Positions 38,985-41,152 of a stretch of 41,152 nt of DNA are shown in pieces. This DNA comes from Azolla pinnata (Eukaryota; Streptophyta; Polypodiopsida; Salviniales; Salviniaceae). Within the stretch, counting starts at the first letter, position 1, and every line of letters starts with the position of its first letter. Under the pieces are notes generated by a model that saw only the letters and a list, made by a program, of their open reading frames with translations, was not told the origin of the DNA and made no database searches. The stretch covers positions 1 to 41,152 of the forward strand of contig JBBBWG010032786.1 of assembly GCA_037176905.1 (NCBI GenBank). Reading direction: 5' to 3'. The position numbers and the translations under genes are program-made.

Positions 38985-40290
38985 AGTGTAAAAAGTCTGA
39001 AATCCGATATCACACGAGGTAGCTATAAGCTTTTTGGTGAAGGCAGTCACCCAGCTGGTCGGTCCCTTCCTTAGTTTTGACACATTTTTACTTTTTCACT
39101 CGTTTCTCTTGCCGTGAGTTTCAAAATCCAACCTTTTTTGTGCCATATGATAGGCGAGGGCTTCGATTCAAGAGTTTGATCTCTAAAATCTGATATCACA
39201 CGAGGGAGCGGGAGCTATGAGCTTTTTGGTGAAGGTGGTCACCCTGGTCGGTCCCTTCCTCTGTTCTGACACATCTTTACTTTTTCAACCGTATCTCTCG
39301 ACTTGAGTTTCAAAATCCAAACATTTTTGTACCACTGCATAGCTTGGTGCGAGGGTTTCGATTCAGGCTAAAAAACTTGAAAATCCAAGATCACAAGAAG
39401 GAGCTATGAGCTTTTTGGTGAAGGCAGTTGCCGTTGTCGGTTCCTTCCCTAGTTTTGACATATCTTTACTTTTTCAGCCATTTCTCTCGCCCTTCGTTTT
39501 AAAATCCAAACTTTTTTACACCATTGCATAGCATGCTACGAGGGCTTTGATTCAAGCTAAGAAACATGGAAAGCCGAGATCACACGAGGGAGCTATGAGC
39601 TTTCTGGTGAAGGCTGTCGGCCTGGTTGGTCCCTAACCCACTTCTGACACATCTTTATTTTTTCAGCCGTTTCTCTCACCCCGAGTTTCAAAATTAAAGT
39701 TTTTCATACTTGTATAGCTTGCTACGAGGGCTTCGGTTCAAGCTAAAAAAACTCGGAAATCCGAGATCACACAAGGGAGCAAGGAGCTTTCTAGTGAAAG
39801 CAGTCGCCCTGGTTGGTCCCTTCCCTAGTTCTGACACCTCTTTAATTTTTTAGTTGTTTCTCTCGCCTTGAGATTCAAAATCCAAACTATTTTGTACCAT
39901 TGCGTAACTTGATCCGAGGGCTTCAATTCAAGCTAAAAAACTCAGAAACCCGAGATCACGGGGGGGGAGCTATGAGCTTTCTAGTGAAGGCAGTCGCCCT
40001 GGTCGGTCCCTTCCCAAGTTCTGTCACATCTTTAATTTTTTAGCCATTTCTCTCGCCATGCGTTTCAAAATTAAAAGTTTTTTGTGCAATACGGTACCTT
40101 GTTGCGAGGGCTTCGATTTAAACTAAAAAACTCGGAAATTCGAGATCACATGACAGAGGTATGAGCTTTCTCGTGAAGGGAGTCGTCCTGGTCGGTCCAT
40201 TCCATAGTTCTGACACATCTTTACTTTTTCACCCTTTTCTCTCGCCTTGAGTTTCAAAATGGAAACTTTTTTGTACCATTGGATAGCTTC
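38985..40290. repeat. ~189-bp tandem array, seven copies
   Basis: The block AGCTTT(T/C)T(G/A)GTGAA recurs at 39028, 39220, 39409, 39598, 39785, 39975 and 40164, with periods of 187-192 bp. Each unit also has ATCACACGAGGGAGCTATG, GGTCGGTCCCTTCC, CTGACACATCTTTA, TTTCTCTCGCC and GAGGGCTTCGATTCAAGCT. Copies differ by 10-20% with small indels. No unit is conserved as an open frame. A unit near nucleosome length is typical of a local satellite. Confidence 0.94.
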
Positions 40291-40448
40291 CTCTTCGGGA
40301 AAACGGGGATGATGTTCTCTGAGTCGTAACAACGAACGAGCTCGAAGTTGAGGACGCGGCTCAAGACACGAGTGCAGGCCACCCTTACCTCCTCCTCGCT
40401 GGCGTGCTAGGGGATGTTCCCAACGTACAACACGCGATCCTCCTTCAT
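40270..40448 (-). pseudogene. RRM (RNP-motif) fragment, probably CstF-64-like, with in-frame stop
   Basis: Minus-strand reading from the ATG at 40448 gives MKEDRVLYVGNIP, a TAG stop, then HASEEEV and, further on, VLNFELVRCYDSENI. LYVGNIP fits RNP2 of an RRM, and the whole resembles the first half of the CstF-64-type RRM, where the stop falls at a usual Tyr (one base from TAC). The fragment then stops resembling an RRM and runs into the tandem array; no RNP1 motif is seen. GAG|GTAAGG inside it could be an old splice donor. Confidence 0.55.
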
Positions 40449-40469
40449 CCTGCTGCTAGAGGGAGGCGC

Positions 40470-41152
40470 GGTTTGATTCCATTAATCCGGGAAGAAGGAA
40501 TTCAGAGAGGCAGCCCGCGGAACCAGGAATCACTGTGGTTGTGATTGATCGCTGTATGCTGCAGAATTCAGAGAGGGAATACGGGTTCATGAAATATATG
40601 CGCGTGGTCTGCGTCTCAGAAGAATTAGAAGAGTCTGAAGAAGAAAGAGAGAATCTGAGGAAGAAGAGGAAGGAAGAGGAGGAGAAGAAGATGGTTGTAT
40701 GTATGCAGGTAATCCAGAATTCAGAGAGCAACGAATTAGGGTTGATGCATGTGATCCAGAATTCGATGATTGTGAACTCATAAAATCGCCTGGAATCAAT
40801 ATCGACTGCGAATCAATTACGTAGAATCTCCCGCGACTAAAATTAAGTTTCTAGCACCCGATCAACTGCTTATGTCGCAGGTCATAAACATGCCGACCCG
40901 ATCTGCTCTGATCACATGATCGGCAGTCGAGATCTTTTGTAGTGTAACGTGTCAATCCCGAGCATAATTTCATTCCATCGGCCAAATGCTCGATTGAAAA
41001 CATCCTACTTCTGCATGCTCAACAATTAGCATCTCAATGCTTCAAGCTGATTAGTCGGCACATAATCGGGTGATGATAATTAGGCTGCAGTATAACTTGT
41101 TGTGCTTCGACTGATGCCTCGATAACTAACTTGCGCTTTACATGTCCCCCAA
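40470..41152. other. Right-hand end; no gene recognised
   Basis: Contains a GAA/GAG-rich stretch (about 40618-40692) and several AATTCAGAGAG words (near 40500, 40564 and 40719). The 82-codon open frame at 40535-40783 is largely this low-complexity tract. Nothing else is supported. Confidence 0.6.

Overview
The window is nuclear DNA of a land plant that makes swimming sperm: a bryophyte, lycophyte or fern is the best fit. Gene families (LRR-III receptor kinase, NPF transporter, plastid ClpB, STR6-type rhodanese/hydrolase) and TTTAGGG-type telo-boxes are plant-like, introns are GT-AG and short (about 95 to 1,010 bp), and one gene encodes the ciliary protein CFAP65, which flowering plants lack. 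The species cannot be named from this sequence alone.

Layout. (1) 1-1617, minus: 5' part of a very GC-rich LRR-III receptor-like kinase that runs off the left edge. (2) 1618-7900: a long gene-poor stretch full of microsatellites and short tandem duplications, ending in a ~159-bp tandem array. (3) 7901-14617, plus: CFAP65, whose N-terminal exon(s) I could not find. (4) 15672-20342, plus: an eight-exon STR6-like protein (UPF0176/rhodanese, zinc-binding cysteines, FSH1-type serine hydrolase), complete and in frame at 697 aa. (5) 21364-24531, minus: a four-exon NPF8/PTR-type peptide transporter, 601 aa, convergent with STR6. (6) 26862-33002, minus: a ten-exon plastid ClpB (ClpB3-like), 973 aa. 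(7) 34135-37101, plus: a two-exon TPR protein with an organelle-type N-terminus, 868 aa, divergent from ClpB. (8) 37102-41152: AT-rich microsatellites, a seven-copy ~189-bp tandem array, and a broken RRM fragment.

The exon joins for STR6, NPF8, ClpB and the TPR gene were worked out by hand from splice sites and family similarity; each sums to a multiple of three with no internal stop. CFAP65 also stays in frame over eight exons. I see no operon-like or cluster logic: these are independent housekeeping, signalling and cilium genes. A ~1.1-kb intergenic stretch lies between the divergent ClpB and TPR genes and contains a decayed plastid trnL(UAG)-like sequence (probable NUPT) and a triple telo-box.

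I found no clear new multi-gene system. The points most worth a second look are the plastid-tRNA relic, the array next to the CFAP65 5' end, the array/RRM relic at the right end, and coding microsatellites at protein N-termini (RLK, NPF8, STR6 and possibly ClpB).
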